Source: Uloborus plumipes (lineage: Eukaryota; Arthropoda; Arachnida; Araneae; Uloboridae). From it: 64,000 nt of DNA. The stretch lies in assembly GCA_038373865.1 (NCBI GenBank), contig JAXGGA010002221.1, forward strand, positions 62,001 through 126,000, given 5' to 3'. Shown piece after piece: positions 35,956 to 47,928 of this stretch. The position numbers and the translations under genes are program-made. Numbering within the stretch: the stretch's first letter is position 1; every line of letters begins with the position of its first letter. The notes below the pieces were generated by a model. It saw only the letters and a list, made by a program, of their open reading frames with translations, searched no databases and was not told the DNA's origin.

Positions 35956-37927
35956 AATGATATCTTACTTTTGAATGCAGATGAAGTAAAAAAAAAAATG
36001 GTTCACCCACAAAAGAAATAAAAAAAGAAAACTCTTGACAAATAATGTCGTATGGTAATGGAACATTGGGTTAGAACTCTTCTAAAGAAAAAAATCTATG
36101 TATTAAAATACTTTCCGGCCCCGATTCGAGCTCATATATTTCCTTCTACCAACCGCGCAAAAGCGCCCTAAAAGACAGGAAAAACGTGTTTTATTTTAAC
36201 GAAAAAGAACAACAAAATATTTTTAAGATCTTGAGCATATTTTTCTTCAATAGCCGACACGATAAGATCTAAAATGAGGGGTAATTCATGGATTTAGATT
36301 AAGAAATACAGAATATACGGCGTGGCAAGCCAACACAAGCTACAGAAATAATATGTAAGATTACGTCCATAAAATAATTTAATTAAGTTTAAATTGCCTT
36401 ATTGTTCTTACCCATCATTTACATTGAATGTCGCATGCTAAGAGTGAAAGCCGAAGATGATAACTTCAAGAAAACGTTTATCACATATAACTTTATTTCG
36501 TGAGATACAATCACACGATGCATAAATATCCAAAAAGAGGAATATTTAAACTACACGAACAAGTTTATTTTTGTATCATCACGCTATGTTTAAATATGTT
36601 CTTGTTAATTGTTTGCGTGTTATTAGCCAACGTGCAAAATATTAGTTTTCTTTTGGGATCAACCATACTATATTAAAATTAAACTGACTTACCATGGGTG
36701 TCTTACCATAAATACTCATGATAAATATTAGGTATATATATGATAGTGGGTTACTTACTATTAATAAGTAAATTATGGTAAGTAATCCACTAATCCGTGC
36801 TTATTGTGATAGGCCCAAATAAACTTAGGAATCACTATGGTTTAATAAAACCAATCCCAATATAGTGAGCTACTACGGTTTAGCTAATCCTGTTTAATTG
36901 ACGCAAATAGTCCTTATGATTTACTTTTACTTAACTGGTCAAGTTAATAAAGTCTCATTACAGACTTTTAATCAAAATATTATGCAGAAAGTTAAAAATA
37001 AAATATTTAAACACATGTATTTTAGTAAAGTTTTCGCAATGAACGTGTGAGTATCTGGGTGTGTAGGCGTACGTGCGTGTATATTGGGTGGTGCGTGTAT
37101 GTGTATATGTGTATGCTGGGTGCTTTTAAAGCTAACGATTTTTGATGCGCTATTGACATTTTATAAATTCAAAATTGTGCTCTTCATGTATGAAAAATTA
37201 ATACATATTTTTTTAATGCCTCACTAATTTTTTGAGAATATTTATTCTTTAATCTCGCTTTACGGATCAGCAAATATAATTAGTATATAAACCCTCTTTC
37301 TCCTCACACGTTAGAAAAGTCAATATGTTTAAAGTACTACCTTCAAAATGTTTTTTTTTAATGAAAAAACATTTTTTTCTTGCTTTCAATTTTACATTAC
37401 TCAAAGAGAGTATCATTATTCATTTTTTAATGAAAAAAAAAAAGATAAACTGAATTGGTAGATAGAAATAAATAAAATAAGAGTATAGTGACGCAGCAAA
37501 CTTGAAGCACGTGAAATTGTGTCATAATTTATCTTTTACAAATAAGCGATTGCGGAAGAAAAAAATAAATCTCTGACAAGATTAATTATATTTTACTCTT
37601 GTGTTGAGTATCATGCCGTCACGCATAGGCAGTATAAAGCACTCTTGAAAATAAATTTAAACATTGTAAGATCAGCATAATTTCAAAATCTAAGAAGTGG
37701 AATATTAGGTTAAAATATCTTTATATAACAACGATGGTCTTTCTGTAGCAGAGGAACATTCTGTTCTCTTTACGTTATTCCTGGGTATTCTCAAGTAATT
37801 TCAAATTTATTTATCTATTAAAAATAATATTACTAACTACTAAATTAGGTTTAGAGACGTCTTAAACTAAAAAAAAAGAAGTATAAAATTTTTATTACAA
37901 ATGGTAGGGAGATTGAAACTTTCGTAA
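35956..37927. other. No recognised element; small hairpin and TG-rich tract
   Basis: A 13-bp-stem hairpin occurs at about 36748-36793 (GGGTTACTTAC ... GTAAGTAATCC), and a TG-rich tract at 37040-37115. Otherwise unassigned AT-rich sequence. Confidence 0.45.
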
Positions 37928-39740
37928 TATATCGTAAAACGGGGTGATTCGGTACACCTTTCAGATTTGATTGTAAAAAAAGTAGTTAAAAGATTGTTTT
38001 AATTAAAAGTTTTGCTCCGGTCTTGCTTTGTTTTTGATAGTTCAAGCAAAGGCAAAACATGTTGAACAGTTATTATCTATACATATAAGTAATTTAGGTG
38101 TTCCCATTCACACCGCTGATAAGGGTCAGTCGGAACACGTGCTAAAATTTTTAGTTTTTTTCAATTTGACTCGTAATAGGTCTCATAGATATTAGTATTA
38201 TTGATGGGAGATAATAAAAACAGATAGTTACTGTCAAAAAAAGTTTATTTTCTATAAGGGAGAGGGGGGCACATGTGAAGAAACGATATTTTACCCAGTT
38301 AACATATGAAGAGAAAAATCTAAAAAAAAAAATGTAGATGGTAATGCAAACACTATATCCTGCCTGAAATTTCAAAAATCTAAACCATTTTGATTTTTAG
38401 TTATCATAAGATCTTATGTTTTGGAAGATGCCAATATACTTTTATATTCCAGTTCTCGGAGTAAAAACACATCCAAAACTATTTGTTTTTGTGATTTGAA
38501 CTTTATTCGTCTTAAAGTGGTATTAATAAAGAAAGTTTTCCCGCACTATTTTTTTTTTGAAAAAAATTGAAAAAATATAGTTTTTTTTATCAAATTAGGC
38601 GTTAGTTGAGATAGAGGGGCACATGTGAACACATTATGTAGGGGCAGATGTGAACAGTTCCTATGTGCCCTATAATGGTATTTAGTTATTTCAGTTTCAA
38701 AAATTGTTGATTTTTTTATATATTGAATAGTCTAATTAAGAAATATTGGATAATGAAAAGTTTCTATACTCAATATTTAATTAAAATATGAAAGAGTTGC
38801 AAAGAAAATAAAGTTAAACTTGCTTAACTGTTGAAAAAGTAAGAGTTAAAGGTTGTAGTAAGTGACGCTGAGTCCGACATTAGTTTTGAAGACCGCAACT
38901 ATTAAGAAATTTATGCTGAAGTCAACCTTGCACCAGAAAATTTAGCTGTGAATGACTTTGTTCTCGTAGATCCACTACCAAAAAGACAAAAATTCCACTA
39001 TGAATGAAGTTTTTATGTTTTTAAAAACAGATGATACATCGATGGTAAACACTTTGATGATATTCTGCTAAAATTACCACCACTTACAATTTTAGGCAGC
39101 ACATGTCGAGCTGCATCTTCTGTTTCTTTTTCTATAAAACTTGAAGGCTACAATGCTCGTTGAGTTGCGTCACACAATCATGTTGAATAAATACCTTGAT
39201 ATTTTCATTGCAAGTGTTTGTTAATGTGTAATAAGCAGTATACTTAAAAATATGCTTAAGTGTATTTTATTTCTATCCGTGTTTACTAGTGCCCCAGGTG
39301 TGTTTACAACTGCCCCCTAATGGGGCAGATGTGAACAAAATTTAACATGTTTTGAACTTATTTTTTGGCTGGAACTCAATGTTGAAGAAAGGAGGCAACT
39401 GCATGAAAATATTAGCAAATGTTTGATTTATCATGTATGGCACTACAAAATTCGAAAATATTTTGCATTTATGAAAAATTAAAATTAATTTAAGAAAATG
39501 CATTGAAATTGAAAAACGAAGATTTAATATAAATTGAAGTAACTTATGTCGTCCCATAAATGATCTTCTAAAACGAGTAGTTGTGGATTGGCTCAATTTT
39601 TTTCATAACATCTTCTGGGATGAAAGCTGACTTTTCTTTAGTTTCTTGAATTCTCTGGGTTTCGGAGATCGTCCTGTAAGATTTTCCCAAGTATTCAACG
39701 TTGTCTGTGTACTGGACTGGTACTTTTTTATTAGAAAAAT
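37928..39740 (-). mobile_element. CCGTAAAATGGGG-family element, copy 2, interrupted
   Basis: Begins CGTAAAACGGGGTGATTCGG and follows the reverse complement of 12971 down to about 12640. After an insertion it resumes at about 39440 and follows the reverse complement of about 12600 down to 12350 (landmark AACATCTTCTGGGATGA). The far end of the element is lost, the sequence running into beta copy 3. Confidence 0.65.
38257..39440. mobile_element. Insertion rich in GGGGCACATGTGAAC motifs
   Basis: Defined by the interruption of the flanking element compared with 11682-12971. It carries the motif GGGGCACATGTGAA near 38268, 38612 and (as GGGGCAGATGTGAAC) 38641 and 39330, plus inverted forms near 39292 and 39313. 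Neither ends nor superfamily are clear. Confidence 0.5.
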
Positions 39741-39769
39741 AATCTAGACATGTAATTGAGATTTAAAAA

Positions 39770-42235
39770 ACTTTAAATAAGACGAACCCCGAAGTGTAGT
39801 TGATTCAAAATTTATTATTATTACATACATCTTTTTAAAAGCAAATATTAAGTAACATTTACCACAGCAGCTAAATGAAAAAAAAAGAAACCTCTAAAAC
39901 TTTTCTAAAATAATTCCTTTTTTAATTCTTTAACAACGAAATTTCAGTTTCTATGTCTGGGAAAAATACTATCTCACAGGTAATAAGGGAAGAAAAAAAT
40001 AACTTCTCATTATACCTTCATGAATAAAAGCGACAATAGTAAGTGCAGTCCTTTTTATTTTTAGAAATGAAGTCTCTAAATATTCGTCTTAATAACTTCT
40101 TCTCAAGGAATTACGCAGCGAATATTTTTCAGTTGTACAAGCACCTCTTTTTTTTTTCAAAAGCTTTTAAAATATTCCATTAAAAGTCTCCAGACGCCAT
40201 CTTTCTGGGAAGAACTGTTAAGGGAAGTTTTGAACTAAAGCTGGGAGCACTTCACTTTCTTTTTTTATGCGACTATGAATATTTTATGATACGGTGCTAT
40301 GTGAAAGGGAAGTTTATGCACATGCTTAGGGAGATGTCTAAAAATAAAAGTAGTGTCATTCGGGATAAATTTGCAGGGCTATGGAGTCGGAAGGAAAATG
40401 ACTGACATGGGGAAATTCGAAAAGCCTTCGACTCCGCACCTGTGTTAGATAGTAGACTTCGAAGGAAAATGACCGACTCCGAAAATTTGAAAAGCCTTCG
40501 ACTCCGACTCAGTAACCGTGTAAGTCGTATACTTGGAGAGAAAATGACAAACCACTTAAATTAGAAGAGCGTTCGACACTGCTGCTGTGTCAGATTTTTC
40601 ACTTGAAGTCGATAGTCCTTCAAATTTCTAAACTCGGTCGTTTTCTCTACAAGTGAAAAATCTGACACAGCAGCCGAGTCGAACGCTCTTCAAATTTAAA
40701 CGTTCTGTCATTTTCTCTCTAAGTATACAATCTTACACGGTTGCTGAGTCAGAGTCGAAAGCTCTTTAAATTTCTGGCGTCAGTTATTTTCCATCCCAAG
40801 TCTACAATCTTAGATAGTTGCAGAGTTGAAGTCGAAAGTCCGTCAAATTTCCAAAATCGGTCATTTTCTCTCCAAGTCTGCAGTTGTCTCAGATTGTAGA
40901 CTTGGGATGGAAAATAACCGACTCCAGAAATTTGAAGAGCCTTCGATTCCGACTCAGAAACAGTGCAAGATCGTATAGTTTTAGAGAAAATGACAGACCG
41001 CTTAAATTTGAAGAGCCTTAGACTCTGTTGCTGTGTCATATTTTTCACCTGGAGAGAAAATGACCGACTTTGGAAATTCGAAGGACTTTCGACTTCGACT
41101 CCGCGGTTGTATTAGATCGTAGACTTGGAAGGGAAATGACCGGCTCCGAAAATTTGAGGAGCCTTCGGCTCCGACTCATCAACCGTGTAAGATCTTACTT
41201 GGAGAGAAAATGATAGACTTCTTAAATTTGAAGAGCCTTCGACTCGGCGCGGCGGTTGTGTCAGATTTTTTACTTGGAGATAAAATGACCGACTCCGGAA
41301 ATTTGAAGAACTTTCGACTTCGCCTCCGCAGCTGTATGAGATCGTAGACTTGGAAAGAAACTTACCGACTCTGGAAGTTTGAAGAGTCTTCGACTTCGAC
41401 TCAGCAGCAGTGCCAGATTGTATACTTGGGAGGGAAAATGACAGATTTTGGAATTTGAAAGAGCCTTCGACTTTGATTCTGCCACCATACGCATAAACAT
41501 AAAAAGGACCAAGACCGGAAATTTGAAGACCCTTCTTTTCCGAACCTGCAGCCATGTCAGTCAGCATAGTCAGGGTGAGAAAATGACTCCGGAAATTTGA
41601 AGAGCTTTCCACTCTGACTCCACAGCCTTGTTAGATTTTTGACTTGGAGGAATAACGATTGACTCTGGAAATTTAAAGGGCCTTCGATTCCGACTCAGCA
41701 AGACTCAACTTGGAGGGAAAAATGAAAGGCTCCGATTCTAGTCATTTTGAAGTGTTCGACTTTCAGATTTGAGCTTGACCTCTTTACCCCAAATCAGTTG
41801 GACTTTACGACTCCATTTCCGCAGCCTCTTGAATTCGATCCTGAATTTCTACGTTTTTATCGGTCCACCCATAATTTAAATGTGCTATTGCATCTGTTCA
41901 CATTATACTGATGACTAACTCCTATATTACATCATGGTTATGGTATATAATGAAATACTAATTATTAAAGATTTGAGATTATCGACTTTGATCAAAGTTG
42001 TAATGCTACTCAGCGTAACTTTCTCCTATGTGAGAAATGTGATTAAAAATATTTCAAATAAAGTAATGCAATTTAAAGCCAAAACTTATTTTTTTAAACT
42101 ATTTAAACCATCCTTATTTTTTTTTTTTTGTATAGGTAAACAACAACATTTTCAAAAAACAACAATTTCTAATCACCATATTAATAGATTGCGAGCATTT
42201 CTTTTCTTTCAGTAACATTATTTATTTCATTGAAT
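39770..42235 (+). repeat. Repeat 'beta', copy 3
   Basis: Provides the empty site for the LINE in copy 2 (around 39895-39905) and contains a greatly enlarged minisatellite in the middle. The right end (41900-42235) matches alpha tail sequence around 17590 and 28360. Confidence 0.65.
40380..41770. repeat. Degenerate minisatellite, ~75-80-bp units, with inverted blocks
   Basis: About seventeen units built on GAAAATGACCGACTCCGGAA, then ATTTGAAGAGCCTTCGACTC and a CAGATCGTAGACTTGGAG-type link. Between about 40590 and 40890 the units run in the opposite direction, making local hairpins such as TGTGTCAGATTTTTCACTTG with its inverse 60 bases on. Long frames at 40749-41048 and 41112-41612 are translated repeat. 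Confidence 0.85.
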
Positions 42236-42239
42236 GTTG

Positions 42240-42339
42240 CTATAGTTGAGGTAAACCTAACCTGGTAGTACTGTAATGCTACTATTAGAACCTAAGTAGC
42301 CTTCTCAATGCTGTCATTTTAAGTTTACTCCAACTATAG
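42240..42339. mobile_element. Possible 100-bp MITE
   Basis: Inverted ends CTATAGTTGAGGTAAAC and GTTTACTCCAACTATAG, inserted at a point where the flanking alpha/beta sequence elsewhere reads CTATAG once. The duplication may be CTATAG itself. Confidence 0.5.
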
Positions 42340-42779
42340 CTGGTTTAAAATATTCTGAGCCGGGCTGGATAAAGAATTTCTGAACTGAAAATGCTCCTCA
42401 AGGAAGCTCATTTACGTTTCAAATTTCCTGAAGAATGATCCGAAAATTTAAAAAAAAAATGGTACCAATTCTGTTTTATCAAAAATTTATCTGTTTTTTT
42501 TTACAGGAGAATGAGCACCTTGCTTTCAAAATTTAGTTTCAAATAATAGGCAAGATATGTTTGAAATAACACGAAACCGTAGCTAATTGTTTGAAAATCG
42601 ACATCGCAATATTAAAAATAGGCAGCTTGATCTTTAAGCAGGAGTTATTTTTTGCGTCCTATGATTATAGCAATGCAGTATATCACATAGCATACTGAAA
42701 CACAGGAGAAGAAATTTCAAACCACCAATAGGAATAGCGAAATAAACTACCCAACAGCAACATCAGAACTAGTGGATTA

Positions 42780-43031
42780 TACTGCCGTGCTAAGCACAAA
42801 AGTCGTATCTGCACTTTTTGACAAAATTGAGTTATCGACACCAGGGGGCTCTTTGGGACTCATTTTACGTAAATTCAAAATTATATGGTCATTTGAGAAC
42901 GGGAAATATTTTTAAAAAAATTCCGAAAAAGTATCATCTGAATCAAATACATGGTAGCGCAAAACTTTACAGAGTAATATCTCAGTTTCAGCTTAACTGC
43001 AGATACCACTTTTGCGCTTAGCACGGCAGTA
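42780..43031. mobile_element. TA-flanked MITE, 252 bp
   Basis: Inverted ends TACTGCCGTGCTAAGC..., about 35 bp with few mismatches (left continues ACAAAAGTCGTATCTGCA, right GCAAAAGTGGTATCTGCA). Flanked by TA at 42778-42779 and 43032-43033, suggesting mariner-type mobilisation. Confidence 0.8.
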
Positions 43032-43205
43032 TACGGCTCCCCCTCCCATACACAGATTCCCTGTCACGTGTGTGTTTTTCCACTTTCAATCTTACCATTT
43101 CTTATGTTATGGAATTACAAGTCACTAAAGCGATGAGCTTAGGGAAAAATGGAGAAAGGCAATTTTGGCCTAGACAATTTTGTTTCATCAGCTTTTCTGC
43201 TGGTA

Positions 43206-44786
43206 CAGAAAAAAAAAAAACACTCGCTCGTATTCGAAGACTATGAATACTAGAGACAAGTGTAATATGTTAAGGGGTTGTCTTCATATAAAAATTGGCA
43301 TCAACTTTAAAATTTTCTATGAAAGCCCCCTTTTTTATCACATATTTGTGATCAGCAACATCATTTAACTTTGTATACCAAATCGTTTTAAATTTGCTCT
43401 AGCCGTTGCTTCAAAATTGCACTGAAAAAAAGCCACCCCGTAATGTTAAAAATATTTTTAATACTTGAGCATATAATACCTAAACCACGTTGGGTAGGGC
43501 AAAGATTGTCTTTTATATCAAAGTATGAACCAGCTCAATTAAAATAATGTCAATTACTTCATCTCAAATGAAATTTTGAATTTTTTATGAATTATGAAAT
43601 TAATATTTGAAAAAATGATGATCTGGAACCACATGATATTTTGATGGAGAAACAATGTAGAAGTAATTTCAAAGGAATATCCAAAATGGGAGCTCAAAAT
43701 TTCCAGTAGTTTTTAAGATATGCTAAAAGATCCATTTTTTGGGAAAATTAAGGGCCATATAGAACCGTTCAAACTGAAACAACAGCAATGAATTCCTATT
43801 TAAAGAAAATGGAAAATGTTTATTCACCAGTTGCAGAAAATGCTTAAAGTTTTTATAAAGTATTTTGTTTACAATGCTTATTATATGTTGAAAACGAAAC
43901 GGTTAATAAAACTTCTGAGCACATTTTAAAACTGGTAGACAATCCAATTTTTTTTTCAATAGTGAGAAGTTCGCTTTCATTCAGCATGCAGCAATTCAGA
44001 TATTTTTTTTTACCCAGATACTTGATTTGCACAAGAAAATGTGGCATCTCAGAAGCTTATTTAGAATAATCTGTAGCGATTCGGCGTGTTTTTAAATTAT
44101 GGACCACTGTTATAATATTATTGCCGATCCTAATACAGCAGTTTCTATAAATGAAAGGGCTTTTGTAACGTAACCTCTCTCCAGAAGGTATGTGCTACCT
44201 GAGTTAGTGCGCAAGGAAAAAAAGTATGCATCTATTTTTGTTTTATCAAAAAGATAATGTTGCATTTTCCCCCTTAAACAATAACAGTAGGTTAAACAAT
44301 AACAGTAGGTAACTTTTTCTCCTTTGTTGCAAAAATATTAAAAATTTAACAAAACCCGAGAATTTTACAAAAACTACAAAAAGCAAACAAATGATAGCCA
44401 GTAGCTTTAGTTAATTTCTTCAAATAAATATGATTTGTCTACTCTTTGTAAACTTTGACCTTGAAAGTAGCATTTTAAATATGGTGATTGTCCCTAAATC
44501 TTTGTTCGTCCGTAACTTTTGTTCTACTGTTCCTAAAGTAATGCCGCTCTTGGTACCCAGCTTATTTTTGGCCGTCCGCACCTAATTATGTAACCAAATG
44601 TAGGGGGTTCCCATTTGAAAATTCAGACTTTGTAGTCATTTCACTTTGTTTATGGCCCCTTTTCAAAATTTTACTGACATAGTTTTGTAGAAGACTTTAA
44701 TCCATGTCAGAAAACACCTTTCTTTTATTCCTAGCAAGCATAGTCGCCGAATAATTCAGAGTGTTACGTTTTTTTTTCTATGATTG
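43206..44786 (+). mobile_element. 1.6-kb TA-flanked element, copy 2
   Basis: Same family and direction as 29510-31109. The left terminus is slightly shortened (CAG followed at once by the A run). The right terminus is ...CTATGATTG, followed by TA (44787-44788), which is shared with the next copy. A 17-base direct duplication (AACAATAACAGTAGGTT) lies at about 44277-44310. Confidence 0.8.
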
Positions 44787-44788
44787 TA

Positions 44789-46400
44789 CAGTCATAGAAA
44801 AAAAAAACGAAACACTCTGAATTATTCGGCTGCTATACTTGCCAAGAACAAAAGAAAGGTGTCTTCTGACATGGATTAAAGTCTTCTTTAAAACTATGTG
44901 AGTAAAATTTTGATAAGGGGCTATATACAAAGTGAAATGAACTCAAAGTCTGAATTTTCAAATGGGAACCCCTACATTTGGTTACATAATTAGGTGCGGA
45001 GGGCCAAAAGTACGCTGGGTACCAAGCGGCATCACTTTAGGACCAGTAGAACAAAAGTTATGACCGACCAAAGATTTAGGGACCACCACCACATTTAAAA
45101 GGCTACTTTCAAGGTCGAAATTTACAAAGAGTAGACAAATCATATTTTTTCGATTAAATTACCTAAAGCTACTCGCAATAATACGTTTGCTTTTCGTAAT
45201 TAATGAAAAATTCTCGGGTTTTGTTAAAGTTATAATATTTTTTTGAAATTTGGAAGAGAAAACCCTACTGTGTAGAGTTCAAGGGAAAAACGCAACATTC
45301 TATCTTTTTAATTAAACAAAGATGGATGCATATTTTTAGCTACGCACTAACCGTTGCAGCACACACCTTTTGGAGAGGGTTACAACTTAAAAGTAACCTC
45401 TTGTATTTATATAAACTACTGTATTAGGATTGGCAAAAATGTTAAACCGTGGCTCAGAATTTAAAAAAACGTCTAATCTTTACAAATTATTCCAAATAAC
45501 CTTTCGAGACAACAGTTTTCCATGAAAATCAAGTGTCCACGTAAAAAGTTTTCTGAATTGCTACATGTTGCATGAATGCAGACTTCTGACTATTGGACAA
45601 AAAAAAAATATGATTGTCTACCAGTTTTAAAATATACTCAGCAGTTTTATTAGCGTTTCGCTTCCAACATATTATAACTGTTGAAAACTAAATACTATAT
45701 AAAAACGCTGAGCATGTTCTGCAACTGGTGGATAAGCATATTCCTCTTTCTTTGCATAGAAATTCCCTGTAATTGTTTCAGTTTGCATAGTTATATATGG
45801 TCCCTAAAAATGGTTCCTTTAGCATATCTCAAAAACTACTGGATATTTTGAGCTCCCATTTTGGATTCTCCTTTGAAACCCCTTCTAGATTGTTTCTCCA
45901 TCAAAATATTATATGGTTCCAGATCATCATTTTTTCAAATATTAATTTCAAAATTCATAAAAAATTAAAAATTTTATCTGAGAGGAAGTCAATGACGTTT
46001 TTAGTGTTGGGTTGGTTCATACTTTGATATAAAAAAACAAACTTTGCCGTGCCTATCGTGGTTTAGGTATTATATGCCCAAGTATCAAAAATATTTTTAA
46101 CATTACGGGACCGTTTTTTCTCAGTTCAATTGTGAAGCAACGGCTGGAGCAAATTTAAAACGATTTGGTATACAAAGTTAAATGGTGTTGCTGATCACAA
46201 ATATGCGATAAAAAAGGGGGGTTTTCATAGAAAATTTTAAAGTTGATGCCGATTTTTATATGAAGACGACCCCTTAACAATGATTTACCAATAGAAATTT
46301 ATAGAACACATTATTCCTGAAAAAATAACATATTACACGTGTCTCTAGTGTTAATAGTCTTCGAATACGAGCGAGTGTTTCGTTTTTTTTTCTATGACTG
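44789..46400 (-). mobile_element. 1.6-kb TA-flanked element, copy 3, head to head with copy 2
   Basis: Inverted relative to copy 2 and separated from it only by TA. Ends CAGTCATAG and CTATGACTG; right TA at 46401-46402. Best preserved copy of the family in the window (1612 bp). No transposase recognised. Confidence 0.85.
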
Positions 46401-46402
46401 TA

Positions 46403-47397
46403 CATTAACGGAAATGCAATGTAACTTAAAAGCGCAGTGTCTTTAAAAAACAGTGGGAAAACTATTTGTATTAGTCGCTTTTGTTTGCAATTACAAAAAA
46501 AAGTAGGCTAACTAATTACTTTACTGTGTATTACAATCAATTCACAAAATTTTTTACTGTATCTTGTAATGACGTCTAATTTTTCATGGATACATTTCAA
46601 GTCTTCAAAAATTCGAACGTATACTTACTTGAGTAATAATATTTTTTTACTGCTGCTAATCAAAGTGAGAAAAAGTGGTCTTATCACAGTTTTGAAAACT
46701 GTTACAAATATTTCTATCGAATTAGGTATTTTAAAATTGTTTTTTGAACTAAAATGTTTGCGAAACACGTGGTGAAACCAGAAGGTTTTCAAATTTTTAT
46801 GTAAAAGCGATTATGCAAGCCTGTTTTTATCTTGTGCTTACAGTTTGAGAACAAGAGAAACATTTTATGATACATTTTATAGCCTCTGGAGATGTACTCA
46901 TAAAAAATGCACCATTCTTTTCATATCTTAATGCGTTTGTAATGACAGTCTAAAATGTATTTCATATTCCCGTGACATTATGAAATAATCCATAGTGATA
47001 TTTTATTCATTACTGTTATAAAAGCATAATCCTCAAAATATTTTTATTCTTCGTATATTATGTTTATGGCGAAAAATAATCTTTTTTCACCTCTCTTCGT
47101 TTTTGTTCAAAGAATAGACAAAACAGTAATTTTTTTAAATAATTTTTCAGTAATATTTTTTCTGAAAAACGACACCTACTGTTGTTATGTATTATGTTCT
47201 CGTTGAACGAAGATTAATTAAGGCACTGAGGAGAAAACAGATGCGTGAAAGATGATTTTTTAAGGTTTTGAAAAAAGCCCATGCAATGTTCTAACAGTGG
47301 GCTTTCTTTGATTTTTTAGCGCATCACACTTTATAACTTGTTTCAATTTACTTTAATTAGGGCCATTTCTATGAACATGATATTTTGTGCAGCACGT
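46403..47397. other. No recognised feature
   Basis: AT-rich, unassigned. The frame at 46569-46775 resembles no known protein. Confidence 0.45.
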
Positions 47398-47672
47398 GGC
47401 ATTGCATATTTTGTTTAATAAAAATGCAATAAAACCAAACCGTAAATGATGGGCATTGCATATTTTGTTTAATAAAAAATGCAGTAAAACCAAAACGTAA
47501 ATGATGGGCATTGCATATTTTGTTTAATAAAAAATGCAGTAAAACCAAAACGTAAATGATGGGCATTGCATATTTTGTTTAATAAAAAATGCAGTAAAAC
47601 CAAAACGTAAATGATGGGCATTGCATATTTTGTTTAATAAAAAATGCAGTAAAACCAAAACGTAAATGATGG
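47398..47672. repeat. Tandem repeat, 55 bp x 5
   Basis: Units start GGCATTGCATATTTTGTTTA and end CGTAAATGATG. Spacing is 54 bases for the first and 55 for the rest. The last four units are essentially identical, so the array expanded recently. The minus-strand frame at 47369-47566 is translated repeat. Confidence 0.95.
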
Positions 47673-47928
47673 AACAATGTCCAAAACAGCTGGAAAATGT
47701 GTTGCAGCGAAGTTCATAAGGGATTCACGTGATCGGCAAAACGTCTTATTAAAGTAGGTATTCTGTCCACACATATTTATCAAATCTGAGAAGTTGATTC
47801 AATGAATGCAGAATACAACTTCTTAAGAACCTAAGCGAAGATTCAAAAGCTCAGACCACATGGTGGAATAACCAAATCACGTTGGACTTTCGGGGTTCTT
47901 ATGAACTTTTAATAATTGAATTCTACAG

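Noticed and set aside
36748..36793. Small palindrome as a MITE
   Set aside because: Stem of about 13 bases with no target duplication; insufficient evidence.
40749..41612. Minus-strand frames of up to 166 codons as a gene
   Set aside because: Translation of the degenerate ~75-80-bp minisatellite; the 'protein' repeats follow the DNA units.
47398..47672. Regular short repeats as a CRISPR array
   Set aside because: Units are contiguous 55-mers with no unique spacers, and the sequence is from a eukaryote.
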